Positions 39,801 through 51,290 of a stretch of 64,000 bases of DNA are shown piece after piece. Both the position numbers and the translations under genes were made by a program. Numbering within the stretch: position 1 is the first letter of the stretch; each line of letters starts with the position of its first letter. The notes under the pieces are model-generated. The model saw nothing but the letters and a program-made list of their open reading frames with translations, made no database searches and was not told the DNA's origin. This stretch comes from Amia ocellicauda. Lineage: Eukaryota; Chordata; Actinopteri; Amiiformes; Amiidae. The DNA lies in the NCBI RefSeq assembly GCF_036373705.1, contig NC_089866.1:2386001-2450000 (forward strand), given 5' to 3'.

Positions 39801-39928
39801 TGTGTCTGTGTGTTCTCCGTCTCTCGCCTGGCCTGAGAGATGTGACGAGACCAGGCCTCGAGGTGGAGCTGTGTGTCTCTGCCTGGTCGGGTGTCGGGGA
39901 TAGGATGGCAAATGGCAGTTTAATCATT

Positions 39929-39977
<49 letters not shown>

Positions 39978-40054
39978 GGAGTCTGTACCAGAAGAACCTG
40001 GAGGAGCGTGTGAAGCGCTGCGACAGCCTGAGGAAGCAGCACTCCCTGGGTTAG
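30870..40054 (+). CDS. CCP110: CCP110 centriolar coiled-coil protein of 110 kDa (CP110)
   Basis: Caps the distal end of centrioles with CEP97, limits centriole length and blocks premature cilium growth; a CDK2 substrate. Coding exons: 30870..31007, 33826..33954, 36006..37161, 37446..37573, 37766..37925, 38119..38213, 38304..38420, 38562..38663, 38887..39003, 39159..39235, 39412..39480, 39724..39783 and 39979..40054. Their sum is 2,424 bases, 807 residues plus stop, in perfect phase; human is about 1,012, so the disordered middle is shorter here. Signatures are [16 protein letters not shown] at the start, [17 protein letters not shown] and SYDVESPSP in the middle, a coiled coil at about 478-535 ([20 protein letters not shown]), the calmodulin/IQ-like [12 protein letters not shown] in exon 7, and [11 protein letters not shown] near the end. 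Many SP/TP sites and a KEN motif (199-201) fit cell-cycle control. A longer N-terminus from 29179 is possible. Confidence 0.95.
33971..34068. repeat. 14-bp tandem repeat in CCP110 intron 2
   Basis: About seven copies of CACTGCGCACTACA start 17 bases after the exon 2 donor. The word ACTACACAC resembles the big CA array upstream, but the GCGC step is specific to this repeat. Confidence 0.92.
34782..35386. mobile_element. Candidate solo LTR or short inverted-end element in CCP110 intron 2
   Basis: A 605-bp AT-rich block starts TGTAGTGG and ends CCACTACA, a perfect 8-base inverted pair of the TG...CA type used by LTR retroelements. Inside are AATAAA and oligo-A stretches near 34840-34850. Flanking bases (CCTG left, GCTG right) match at only three of four positions, so a target duplication is not proven. 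No coding sequence is seen. Confidence 0.4.
37594..37727. repeat. (CA)n-rich microsatellite in CCP110 intron 4
   Basis: An impure CA repeat with CACTCA, CAGACA and CATAGACA interruptions fills most of the 192-bp intron between exons 4 and 5. Confidence 0.9.
39928..39974. repeat. (CT)n microsatellite forming the exon 13 polypyrimidine tract
   Basis: About 22 uninterrupted CT units run straight into the acceptor at 39978. The repeat therefore serves as the splice polypyrimidine tract of the last CCP110 exon. Confidence 0.93.
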
Positions 40055-40628
40055 GGCCCCCCCGCGGCAGGGCTCCTGCTCTGGGGACGCCGGTACAGGG
40101 CTCCTCACGCGACCCTCAGGGAGCCACTGTGGGCGGCAGGGCTGTCTCTTCACGCCGTGTTACAATATCTGCTGTTTACAATCCGGCTCAGTCCCTCGTT
40201 TTTATTCTGTTGTTGTTTTTGTACAAGCGACTCGGACCCGCTCCTCCTTCAGGCTTTTACTGAAGGCGTTTATTGACACTCCTGAGAACGAGCAGATGCC
40301 ATTGTTTTACCAGCATGCCAAATTAGAGAGCCGGGTCTGCGTGCCTGAGGATCCCCGATCGTGGCCGGATCGTGGCTGTGCCACGGTGGCCAGTACCTCA
40401 GGCCTGGTTTCCCCTGAGGCGCGGGGAGATCCATCGCTCTCTCCCCACGATGAGATCCGTGAGGCTGAGCTCAGGCGAGGCCATCTGTTGGTCAGAGAAC
40501 ACAGATATCTGTGTGTTCAGATCGTGTCTCAACGCTGGGATGGGACACCGAGGCGAGGGGCTCCCACGCCAACATCCAACCCCCACCTCCACCTAGAAAC
40601 AGTGCAGCTAACAGACCCCCATACGTGC

Positions 40629-40681
<53 letters not shown>
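40629..40681. repeat. (CT)n microsatellite in the CCP110 3' UTR region
   Basis: About 25 CT units with one CTAT interruption, about 600 bases after the CCP110 stop. Confidence 0.93.
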
Positions 40682-40684
<3 letters not shown>

Positions 40685-41563
40685 CTCAGTTTTGCCAAGT
40701 CTATGTCTGTGCCCGGCTTCCTGCCCGGTGCCGGCGCTGTCTGGGTACGGCCTGCCTCGTGTCTCAGTCAGGCCCTGTGTCCTCCTTCAGGCTGAGCAGA
40801 TTCCCCGCCAATAGCATTACAGAGTGTACAGAGTCGCTCGTGTCCTTGTGTTATAATCTACACTGTACCTGTGTTCCCGTACGGTGCGCTGTGTGCGACA
40901 CTGGGTGGGGTGTGAGGTGTGTGCGGTGGGAGCTGATAGTCGCAGAAAGAACAAAACTAAAACTCTGCAGTTGTGGATGTGATGACAGGTGGTGCGCTGA
41001 GGTCCGGGGCCGGTTCTGTGCAGCTCCAGTACTGCTCAGTGCCGAGAGTCGCCAGGGCTGTGTAGTGTGTGACGACCAAAAAACACGCAAAACACGCAGA
41101 CCCCTCAAACTCTGTAAACAGAACGACAACAAGGAAACTCTTGCTCGTGAAGTAACACAAATAAATAACAGATTATTATTCCTTAGTCAGATAATTTGCA
41201 TGTGAACTAGATGACGATTGTGTAAGTTATTGTTAATGTAGAGATTTAGAGATCTACTCGATCCACATTTTATACCCAAACATCATTCCAGAGCTTTACT
41301 GTCCTCTGGCACCACCTGCTGCATCGAGACACAACTGCGGCCTCCCCTGGTACGGCTGCCCCAGGAGCTGGATATCCCAAAACTGCAGCTCCGCAGGCAC
41401 CACACCCACAAGTGCCAGTGTGACCCCCCAGTCCCGAGCGGCATAGCGATGCCCGGCTCTGAGTTTTAATTTCCTTATTTGGAGGTTTGTGTTATGTATG
41501 TCCATTAATTTATTTTTTGTATGATATTCTTACTTATTCCTGTTTATATAAGCATGTTGTATT

Positions 41564-41569
41564 AATAAA
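41564..41569 (+). terminator. Candidate poly(A) signal for CCP110
   Basis: AATAAA lies about 1.5 kb after the stop codon, with GT-rich sequence downstream. An earlier AATAAA sits at 41160-41165, so alternative ends are possible. Confidence 0.4.
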
Positions 41570-42204
41570 ACACGTTTTGAAAGCAGACTTGGCTAGTGTT
41601 GTGTTCAGATATATTGAGTGGGTGGTCTTGTCCTTCCTCTGCCCACGGATCATAAGAACCGTCACACACATGCTATGCGCTTGGCTGTTTTCACCTGTGC
41701 AGCTGAGCTGTGGCAGACGGGGGGCTGGGGGTGGCACTGTGTTTGTCTCCTTATAAAACATCCACTCTACAGCAGGGGCCCCATACTGGTTCATACTGGG
41801 ATGTTCTTGAGTAATTCACCTGTTTCTGACGCTGTGTTTGGTAACAATATTTAAATTCACTGGGACTCCTCGCCTGTCCAGCAGAGTGTCCACAACAAGG
41901 ACATTCTGTTTTCAAATAGAGTGGTGTCCTATATTAAAACCCCAAAGCGTTTCCGTGCCAGATTATATAATTATAATAATTACAATAGTTCTAGTCCAGT
42001 CCTCTGAAAGTCCCTCTGAACCCAGAGACGAATCAGTGTCAGGAGGAACCCCATCACTAGACTGTCTCTTGGTATAGTAATGCAGTTGAATATCTTATAA
42101 TAGTGTCCGCAATGAGTATCAAATTAAATATTTTGCATTTTTAAGCGCATCGATACATTAGCATCACTGGATCAGTCTGCTGGCTGGGCGGGGGAGCGAC
42201 GCGT

Positions 42205-42223
42205 ACTACATTTCCCAGAATCC
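42205..42223 (+). promoter_or_regulatory. ZNF143/THAP11-type ACTACA...CCCAGAAT element, VPS35L promoter
   Basis: ACTACATTTCCCAGAATCC matches the well-known SBS motif ACTACAnnTCCCAGAATGC at all but one defined base. It lies 46 bases upstream of the first VPS35L ATG, in a short CpG-rich stretch without a TATA box. Confidence 0.8.
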
Positions 42224-42268
42224 AACGCGACGGTGAAAGTTCAACCTGGAGCGTTCGCTAAGCGTCAC

Positions 42269-44784
42269 ATGACTGCGAAGATGACTGCCGTGCAGTGGTA
42301 AGACATTTGTGTTTATACTCGTTACGACGACTCAGATTTCATTTGTGCAGTGAGAGGATCGTTATAAAATGGGCGCAGAGGTGTGGAGCGGACACTGAGA
42401 AAATAAAGCGGCTGTTGGTCCTGATTAAGCGGCTCCCAGCCGGCCCGCCAAACAGGAAGTGTCCGGAGGGGTGAGAGGGGCTGCAGATGGAGTCAGACCA
42501 GTCAGACAGGGTATCATTGCTGTGTTGGGGGTCTGTCTCCTCCTCAGTGCACAAAGCCGCAGTCCTGACTACACCCTGAGTGCAATACTTGTGGTACAAC
42601 TGGTACTCAGGCTGCACTGCAGCGCAATAATGATGACAACGCTTTTCTCCATGTTAAGGGTTGCATGGATGTGGTGTCTTAGTGTAACAGCAGCTTGTGT
42701 TGTCTCTGTGTTCATGGCGCAGGTCAGCGACGACTAGATCTAGAAATGCTTTGAGTAAACCTGTCAGGCCAATGAAGTTCATTAATATTGACATAATGAA
42801 CCACAGAGTGCCAGTCCATCACAGCAGAACAGTTGGCTGCTCTGATGGCGCTGTGTGCCCACAGTGTGTGGGGGGATCTCTGGTGGTTGGGGTAGTGAGT
42901 GTGTGTGTCTTTGCTCCAGGCACTCTCGAGGGCGCTGCTATGAGGCCGAGCTGGAGGACCGGCGGCCCGAGGCGATGCTGGTGGAGTTTGGGGACTACCA
43001 CCCTCTGAAGCCCATTACGGTGAGTCTTGGGGCTGATACTGCAGGGTGAGGGGGCGGGGACCGAAATAACTGTGATAATCAGGAGGACATAGTTTCTCAT
43101 TACTGAACTGTGATGTGAACTAATAAGGCAGGAGAATGGTTGAAGTTGTGCATGTGTGAGTTGACAGCCTGTAGTCTGTCACCTGTAGGTGACCGACTCC
43201 AAGACGCGGCGCGCGGGGCGAAAGGGCAGCTCGTCCTCCTCCTCCTCCTCCTCCAGCTCCGCCCCCGACCCCCTCAGCTCCATGCTGGATGGCACCGACC
43301 CCCTCTCCATGTTTGCCGCCGCAGCCAGCGAGACCCCCGGCCCATCGCTCGGCGCCACCAACCCGGGGGTAAGACACATGGGGGGGGGCTGAGACGTCTG
43401 GGCAGAGAGAGACTGAGAGACAGAGAGAGACTGACAGGGACAGCGAGATACTGTGAGGCTCAGAGAAAGATTCAGAGGGACTGATTGGCTCTCCCCACAG
43501 GAAGCAGGCAGGAGGAGGCGGGAGAAGGAGGAGGAAGTGGCCGTGGGCCCAGACTTCGAGCCCTGGGCGGCCAAGCGCAGTGACATCCTGGCCAGGTTCA
43601 CCACCACCGAGAAGCTGTCTATTGTGAGTGGGCATCCGCCTGGCACTCATAAATAATACAATTTTATTTGCTGTTCTGCTGGTTTAAGATTCATGTCTGT
43701 GTGTGTGTCACAATTGCTGAATCCCCTAATAACCAAAAATCAAACAAACTACTTTTCACACTAGGGTTGGTGCATGTGTGACGTCAGCGCTGCAGCCGGG
43801 AGATTATTCTCATGACTGTTTTACTCCCGTCTGACAGCAGAGGGCAGCCAGGAGCTCCCTGCAGTGAGAGCTGTTAAATAGCTGTTTTAAATTTATTTAA
43901 TTTAAGTGTGAAATCTATTTATCCATCTCATTCTGGACTGTAATATTTATAATGTGCTGTTCTTTTAATGCCTATCTCTCTCCCCCCCCAGAACCTGTAC
44001 ATGGGGTCTGACAAAGGTAAGCGTGTCTCTCTGCCCACGGAGGCAGGGCTGGGCACTGCAGGGTGTGTTTCTGTTGTCTGTCCGTCGGTGCCGCCTGTGT
44101 TAGACGCACAGCTGGCCAAGCTTCACTCAGTCACCTCCGCTCTCAAAGGCCCCGCCTCACCGGTGGCTGTGTTTGATTGACAGGCAAGGCTCCCAGTCCC
44201 GGGACGACGGTGTCAGAGAAGGTGCGCAACCGATTGGAGGAGCTGGACGACCTGGAGGAGGTGAGACATCCAGAGCTTCTCTCTCTCTCCCTTCCCCTCT
44301 CCTTCTCGCCTTCCCTTCCAGTCAGACATCATTCGTTTATTAAAACAGTCCAGCTGGTGGGAGATCTAGCGGCCACTGGACATTCCTCTAAAATAGTTTT
44401 CTGTATGTGCGTATTCATGTTCCTGTATCACACTGATTTAAACGCTTCTGAGAGGCTCCTGGGGTTTGAACAGACTGAGAATGAACTGTTTGAGAGGTCG
44501 GTCATGAAGTCAGTATGACGGTGAGTACAGGGGCTGTGATTCACCCTGATGCGCACGTGTGTTTTTGCAGGGCTCACAGAAGGAGCTGCTGAACCTGTCC
44601 CAGCAGGACTACGTCAACCGCATCGAGGAGCTCAACCAGTCCCTGAAGGAGGCGTGGGCGTCCGACCAGAAAGTCAAGGCCCTCAAGATTGTCATCCAGG
44701 TCAGAGGTCACGGCCTGCTTGTGTGACCAGCGCTGTCTGTCTGTCGTTGTTGACACTCCATACCTGACCGACTGTCTCTGTCTG

Positions 44785-44823
<39 letters not shown>

Positions 44824-47800
44824 GCTCCAGTGCTCCAAGCTGCTGTCCGACACCGCGGTGATCCAGTTCTACCCCAGCAAGTTCGTCCTCATCACCGACA
44901 TCCTGGACACCTTCGGTGAGTCTGGGTCTGGAAATACAACGACACGTGCTCTGCTTCAGAGCCGTTTTCCTTTTCCAGTGCAAGTCGTGTTTGCCTGTGT
45001 GTGTTTGCCCACAATGCCGTGTTTCTGCAGGGCGTCTGGTGTACGACAGAATCTGGACCATGTGCTCCGACACGCGGCCCCTGCCAGGTGAGGGCGCTGT
45101 CACGCCAGCCCGTCGCTGAGTGTCAGTCTGTTGTAAGTGTGTGTGTGTGTGTCTGTATCTGTCAGTTGCTCTAGGTGTGTCTGACGGCTCTTAACTCTCC
45201 AGAGAGTTTCTGCTCCAATTTTCCTTCCCTCAACTTCTCATCTGCCTATCTCTCCCTCCCTCCCTCTGTCCACAGACTTCTTCTCCCCAGATGATGTCAA
45301 CGACACGGCTAAGGAGACCTGTCTCAACTGGTTCTTCAAAATCGCCTCAATCAGAGAGCTCATTCCTCGGCTGTATCCTTTAAACGCCGCTGTGCACGAA
45401 CACACACACACGCACACTGTACCTGCTGCAGCTCACTGGGTAGCTTTTTTAATTCAATTCAACAAACATGTGGCTTTAAAGGTGTGAAATTCGGTTCCTA
45501 ATCCTCCAGCGGTTTCTCCACTCCACTGACTCTCTACCCAAGGGTCTTTACTCCCCTGTCCCTGCTGGCCGGCCCCGGTGAACAGATGTGTGTGTGTGAG
45601 ATCACAGCTGTGTCTGACTGTGCTTCACAATGTGGGTGTGTTCAGTTCGGCACCAGTTCTCACGAGCAGAACGACGTCCACGCTGGCGGCATGGTTTTGA
45701 GGTTCTGGTGCTGCTGGGCTCCTAGTCCGGCCCCCTGCTAGCTCGGCAGCAAGAGCCGTTACCGTTTCCCAGCCCTGCTCCGCCCTTCCTTCACCATGGC
45801 GCTCAGATACGTGGAGGCCGCGATCCTGAAGTGCAACCGCTTCCTGTCCAAGGCGTGAGTGTGACCTGGGAGGGAGTCTGTGTCTCTGTGTCTGTGTTGG
45901 GGGGACAGAACCACTGAGAAGCCCTTTCAGACAGTCTGAATGGACCGGGTCGGGGCTGCCCGCTGGCTCCGGTGACGGTTTTGCCTCTCTCTCTCTTCCC
46001 CTCTCCCCCAGGGGCATCCAGGACACACTGCTGCGCCTAACTGCCATGATCCGAGGCATCGGGGACCCTCTGGTGGGGGTGTACGCCCGAGCCTACCTCT
46101 GCAGGGTAACGCACTCCTCTCTCTCTCTCTCTCTCTCTCCTCTGAGCTGTGTCAAGACTTCCTTCTTTGTTGTGATCGAAGAAAACATAAATACATTAAA
46201 AAATGTTATAACACCAAAATGAAAGATGAGTGGAGGGGCTGAGAATTAGAATATCACCTCTCTCTCCCACCCACCCCCATCCCTCTCTCTGTATCTCTCT
46301 CCTTTCTCTCCTCCCCCTCTCTCAGGTGGGTATGGAGGTGGCCCCCCAGCTGAAGGACAGCCTCAACAAGAACTTCTTCGACTTGCTGACCTCGTTCCGG
46401 CAGGTCCACGGGGACAGCGTCCAGAACCAGCTAGTCCTGCAGTGCGTGGAGATCCCAGCCTACCTCACGCTCTACTCCCCCGCGACGCACTGGGTCCTGC
46501 AGTGCGTCTCCTACCGCGCCCCCGAGGTACGGCACCCCCTTCTCTGTCTCTCTGTCCCGTTAGAGTGATGACACTTGTAGAAAATGGAAGACGTTTTAAC
46601 CTCTGCCAGCCGGTTGACCTCTGACCTTCGCCCTCCTGTGTTTTCGTTCCAGGCCCTGTTGACGGAGATGATGGAGAGGTGTAAGAAGCTGGGGAACAAG
46701 TGAGTCTCTGCTCTGTCGCCCCCTTCTGGCCTGGGGGGTCATTCACCAGAGTCAGATGCTCCTCTGTGTTCATAAACAGAAGGTGTCCGTCTCGCCGTGT
46801 CTGTGGGAGGAGGACGCACAGATACCAGGGCGCTGACGTGTATCGTAACCGCCGGCCGTGCTCTCCCCACAGTGCCCTGCTGCTGAACTCGGTGATGTCG
46901 GCGTTTCGGGCGGAGTTCATCGCGGCACGCGCCATGGACTTCATCAGCATGGTCAAGGAGTGCGACGAGGCGGGCTTCCCGAAGGTGAGCCCCCCCCGCT
47001 GGGCCCAGGCATGCTCACAGACACACACACACACACTGTCGGTGAAACGCACACACAGATGTTGAAACACGCAGGCAGGTTTTGCATTTCCTTTTGCATT
47101 ATCGTCTCATGACCCTCGTTGTCTCTCCTCCTCCTCCTCCCTCTCTCAGCACTTGCTGTTCGGGTCCCTGGGCCGCAGTCTGGCCTGCACCGACCCCCCC
47201 GAGGCGGACAGGCTGACCATCCTGAACGAGGCCTGGAAAGTCATCACCAAGCTGCGCAGCCCCCAGGTACCCCCCAGCAGTGCCCAGCTGCGAACCCCTT
47301 CTCACTGTAGGTCGAGATGCATCCGTTGTGTTCCTGATTTCATACGTATTCAATTCCCACCTTCCCGCCTGTCTGTGCAGGACTACATCAACTGTGCCGA
47401 GATCTGGGTGGAGTTCACCTGCCGCCACTTCACTGTGAGTCCAGCAGTCTGTCCGTCTGCGTGTCTGTCTGTCTGTCTGGTTTGGAGGAATACAGTGTCG
47501 GCTTTATCACTTTCCTTCTTACCCATAGAAGCGGGAGGTCAACACTGTGCTCTCTGACATCATCAAACACATGACGCCCGACCGTGCCTTCGAAGACGCC
47601 TACCCCCAGGTAAGGTGTGAGGTCAGAGGTCACGCACGGCCCGGTCTCCGGTCCCCCTGGCGTCTCGCTGAGGCAGACGGGCGGAGAGAGACGGTCGAGA
47701 GGTTTAGCGGTGAACGTTCGCTTAATAAAACAGACACAGGACAGGAATCCTCAGCTGAGGGTTGTTCGCCTCTGAAACCGCGCTCTTGAATCGGGGCCGG

Positions 47801-48514
47801 CGTGGCGTGTGTGTGCGCTGACCGGTGCCGCGGTGCCTGTCGTGTTGTTACAGCTGCAGTGCGTGATCACCAAGATCCTGACGTACTTCCATGACTTCTC
47901 CATGCTGTTCTCCATGGTGAGTGGACGGGCGTGTGGGTGGGTGGGTGCAGGGTTTGGGGAGTAGGGATGTGTGGAGCGGGGCTGGCTGGCACAGTGTGGT
48001 GACGGTGGTGTTCCCCCCCCCCCACAGGAGAGGTTCCTGCCGTTCCTGGACATGTTTCAGAAGGACAGCGTGAGGGTGGAGGTGTGCCGCTCCATCATGG
48101 AGGTGTTCATCAGGTCCGTCAGTCCGCGTGTCTGTCTGTCACTCCCGGCGCCCCTGTGCGTCTGTCCATCCGCGGCTTCTCCTCACACCGCTTGTGTCTC
48201 CGCCCGCAGGTACCAGCAGGAGCCGACCCGAGACCCGGTCATCCTCAACGCCCTGCTGCACGTCTGCAAGACCATGCACGACTCGGTCAAGTAGGTGCTC
48301 TCGCCGCTCTCCCCTCGTCCTCTTCCTCCTCCTCCTCCTCCTCATCCTCACTGCCCTTGTGTCTCGTTGCTCCTGTGACGACAAATAAACGACAACAGAA
48401 AAACATGTGTATCTGATGTAGTGAACTGCAGGAAGATCCTTACAATGCCTGACCCAGGGCCCTCGCCTCCACACAGCACTGGTGTAGCGTTGTTTATGAT
48501 CGGTTGAGTACCCT

Positions 48515-48547
<33 letters not shown>

Positions 48548-51290
48548 TCGGTGTGTGCGAGTGTGCGCGAGTCATTGCGGAAGAGTCAGTGTGTGTGGGA
48601 GAGTGAGAGTCAGTATGCGAGAGTCGGTGAGTGTGCAGAAGTCGGTGTGTGTGCGAGTGTGCGAGAGTCGGGGTGTGCAGGAGTCGGTGCGAGTGTGAGA
48701 GAGTCGGTGTGTGTGCGAGAGTGAGAGTCGGTGGGGATGCTGAGAGTGTGTCTCTGACCCGTCTCTCTCTCTCTCTCTCTCTCCGCCCACAGTGCCCTGA
48801 CTCTGGACGATGAGAAGAGGTCTCTGGCACTCCTGATCAACGGCTTCATCAGAATGGTGCGTCTCTCTCCCCCCGTGTCGGACCCTCACTGCCTCACCTG
48901 CTCCTCTCTCCTCTCTCTCCTCTCTCTCCTCTGTCTGTACTGCTGTCCCTCCCCTGGCAGGCCGCTGACCAAGCTACTCACCTCCTGTCTGTCTATCTGT
49001 CTGTCAGGTGTCGTTCGGCCGGGACTTCGAGCAGCAGCTGAGTTTCTGCGTCGAGGCGCGTGCCACCTTCTGCAACCTGGAGCCGGTGCTGGTGCAGCTC
49101 ATCCACGTGAGTCCGGCTGCCTGAGGAGCCCGGGCCCGAGTCCCGACCCGAGTCCTGCTGTGGTGTCTGACTCTCTCTCTCTCCCAGACGGTGAACCAGC
49201 TGGCCATGGAGACGCGCCGTGTGATGCGGGGCAGCCACTCCCGGAAGACTGCGGCCTTTGTCAGGGTCAGTGAGGCGCCGCCTGGGGGGGGATTATGAAA
49301 ATAGGCAAATAGTGGTTGACTGTAAGGAACATCCACAGTGAGACTTGTCCTGTTGTGTGGGTCTTGGGGCAGAAGATAAATAAAATGCAGACTGATGGCC
49401 GTGTGTGTCCGTCCCACAGGCCTGCGCTGCCTACAGCTTCATCACCATCCCCTCCCTCACCAGCATCTTCAGCCGCCTCAACCTTTACCTGCTGTCCGGA
49501 CAAGTGGCGCTGGCCAACCAGTGTCTTTCCCAGGGTGAGGAGACTCAGTATACAGGCGGGTGAAGGAAGTCTGTCTGACTGACCGTGACTCTGTGTATCT
49601 TCGGCTCTCACCACCTCTCTCTCCCTCCCTCCCTCCAGCGGACGCGTTCCTGAAGGCAGCGGTCGGCGTGCTGCCCGAGGTGCCGCGCTCGCTCAGCGTG
49701 GAGGGCAAGGTGCGCTCCTCTGAGGGCTTCCTGCTGGAGTTCATCAACAACTTCATGTCCACTCTGCTGGTGGTGCCCGTGAGTCTTCGCCCCTTCCTGT
49801 CCCCTCTCTGTCCCCTCTTGTCCTCTTCTGTCCCGTGGGCTGTGGACTGCGCTCGCACAGCCAGGCCCCACACAGACCGCGTTGGGCATGCTTGATTTTA
49901 TTCTCTTTTTCTATTTTTTTTCCGTTTGCATAACCTTCTGCGTCCAAACCAGTCATCGCAGTGCACTAAACCTGCGCTGGTCTTGACCCACGTCTGTGTT
50001 CCTGTGTGTCTCTGTGTTTGTGTGTCAGGACCACCCGGAGCAGGGCGTGCTGTACCTGGTGCGCGGGCTGCTCAACGTGGTCCAGGAGTACAGCTGGGAG
50101 GACAGCAGCGACGCCAAGGTCCGAGTGTACATCAGTGCCCTGCAGCTGCTGGCGGCCATGAGCCAGGAGAGCTACCTCTACTGCGTCCCCAAAGGTACCG
50201 TACGCCCTTCCGGTGGCCCTGCACCCCCCACGCAGCGGGACCCATGTGAGTGCGGCCCCCCCGTTAGCCGCCACGTCTTCAGCATCACTTTGACAATCAC
50301 AGGAGAGTGAGTGTCAGTGTGTGGATCAATGCTGACTAGAGGACTGAGGTGATGTGGCCAAGACAAGGGGGGGATAGACCTCTGTTGACGTGGCTGTTAC
50401 TGGTGTGTTGATGTCGAGAGTTAAAGAGGGAGCTGTGGGTCGTGTGGGAGTGAACTGGGTGTGTCTCTGTCTCCCCCCTAGTGGACTCCAATGAGAAGCT
50501 CTATGGCGGCGATCCCAAGTTCATGGCCGAGATCAACAAGCTATGCGAGACTCTGATTGGCCAGGTCCTGGACCACCTGAAGACCCTGGGCAAGGAGGAG
50601 GTGAGGCTGGGGTCACGCCCGCACGCGCGCACAGCTACAGACGGGGTGTGTCGAGGCCGGCGTGTGTTGACGCTGTGTGTTTGCCGTTCCCCTGCAGAGT
50701 CTGCGCAGACAGAGCTCGCTGGCCTTCTCCCTGTTCGGCTGCCTGCTGGCCCACGGAGACCTGCGCAAGAGCCAGCTCAACCAGATGGCCGTCAGCCTGT
50801 GGAATCTGAGCCAGAGACACGGCGTGGCCGACACCCGCACCGCGGTGAGCACACACCCGCGCACTCCTGCACTGAAGTAATGACACATACACACACAAAC
50901 GGGCACTCCTGCACTGAAGTTCCGACGCACACACACACACACTGCGTTGGACAGCTGCCGGGACGCTGGCTGTGTGAGTGACGGCGCCGGGAGCAGAGGG
51001 GACAGTGATTGTCAGCCGGAGTTATTTGAACGGATCTGCTGTCGGCGTAATTAGCTGTAATGGAGCGCAGGGAGACGGTGCGCAGTGCGGCTTAATAAAC
51101 CGTAGAGAGGGGAGAGGGAAATGAGCACACTGGTCTTGTGTGCATGTGTGTCAGTGTGTTAATGGACCTGCTCTCTCTCTCTCTCTCTCAGGTTCGCACC
51201 CTGGAGGCCATCAAGCAGCAGAGCCGCCACCAGGACATGAGCCACTTCTCGGAACTGGCCCAGCGGCTCCCCCTGCAGACCAGAACCTGA
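42269..51290 (+). CDS. VPS35L: VPS35L (C16orf62), Retriever complex subunit
   Basis: VPS35-like alpha-solenoid that joins VPS26C and VPS29 in Retriever, part of Commander, and recycles endosomal cargo. I traced 30 exons: 42269..42297, 42920..43019, 43189..43368, 43501..43623, 43992..44016, 44184..44260, 44571..44699, 44831..44915, 45031..45087, 45276..45372, 45807..45854, 46012..46105, 46326..46526, 46653..46699, 46873..46984, 47150..47266, 47381..47434, 47529..47609, 47854..47916, 48028..48113, 48210..48290, 48793..48856, 49008..49106, 49188..49265, 49420..49534, 49639..49778, 50029..50194, 50482..50600, 50698..50844 and 51192..51290. The sum is 2,913 bases, 970 residues, all in phase (human about 963). 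Signatures: [13 protein letters not shown], a poly-Ser run, [75 protein letters not shown] and LPLQTRT at the end. The second ATG (42281) would match the human N-terminus better. Confidence 0.96.
44789..44820. repeat. (GT)n microsatellite in VPS35L intron 7
   Basis: About 15 GT units directly before the exon 8 acceptor. Confidence 0.9.
45373..45806 (+). other. U12-type (minor spliceosome) intron of VPS35L
   Basis: The donor after exon 10 is GTATCCTTTA, the U12 5' splice consensus, and not GTRAGT. Near the 3' end TTCCTTCAC (45786-45794) matches the U12 branch site TTCCTTRAY at all but one base. The branch A at 45793 lies 13 bases from the AG, within the 10-16 base window typical of U12 introns, and no long polypyrimidine tract is present. 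Phase and protein continuity ([15 protein letters not shown]) confirm that the junction is used. Confidence 0.88.
46716..46729 (-). promoter_or_regulatory. CTCF-like core motif in VPS35L intron 14
   Basis: Read on the minus strand, CCAGAAGGGGGCGA fits the CTCF core CCANNAGGGGGCRS closely. This is a motif match only. Confidence 0.4.

Larger units (their letters stand above)
40055..42204. other. CCP110 3' UTR and intergenic space before VPS35L
   Basis: Apart from the CT repeat and two possible poly(A) signals I see no gene. The sequence changes from moderately GC-rich to AT-rich toward 42.1 kb, then abruptly to CpG-rich at the VPS35L promoter. Confidence 0.6.
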
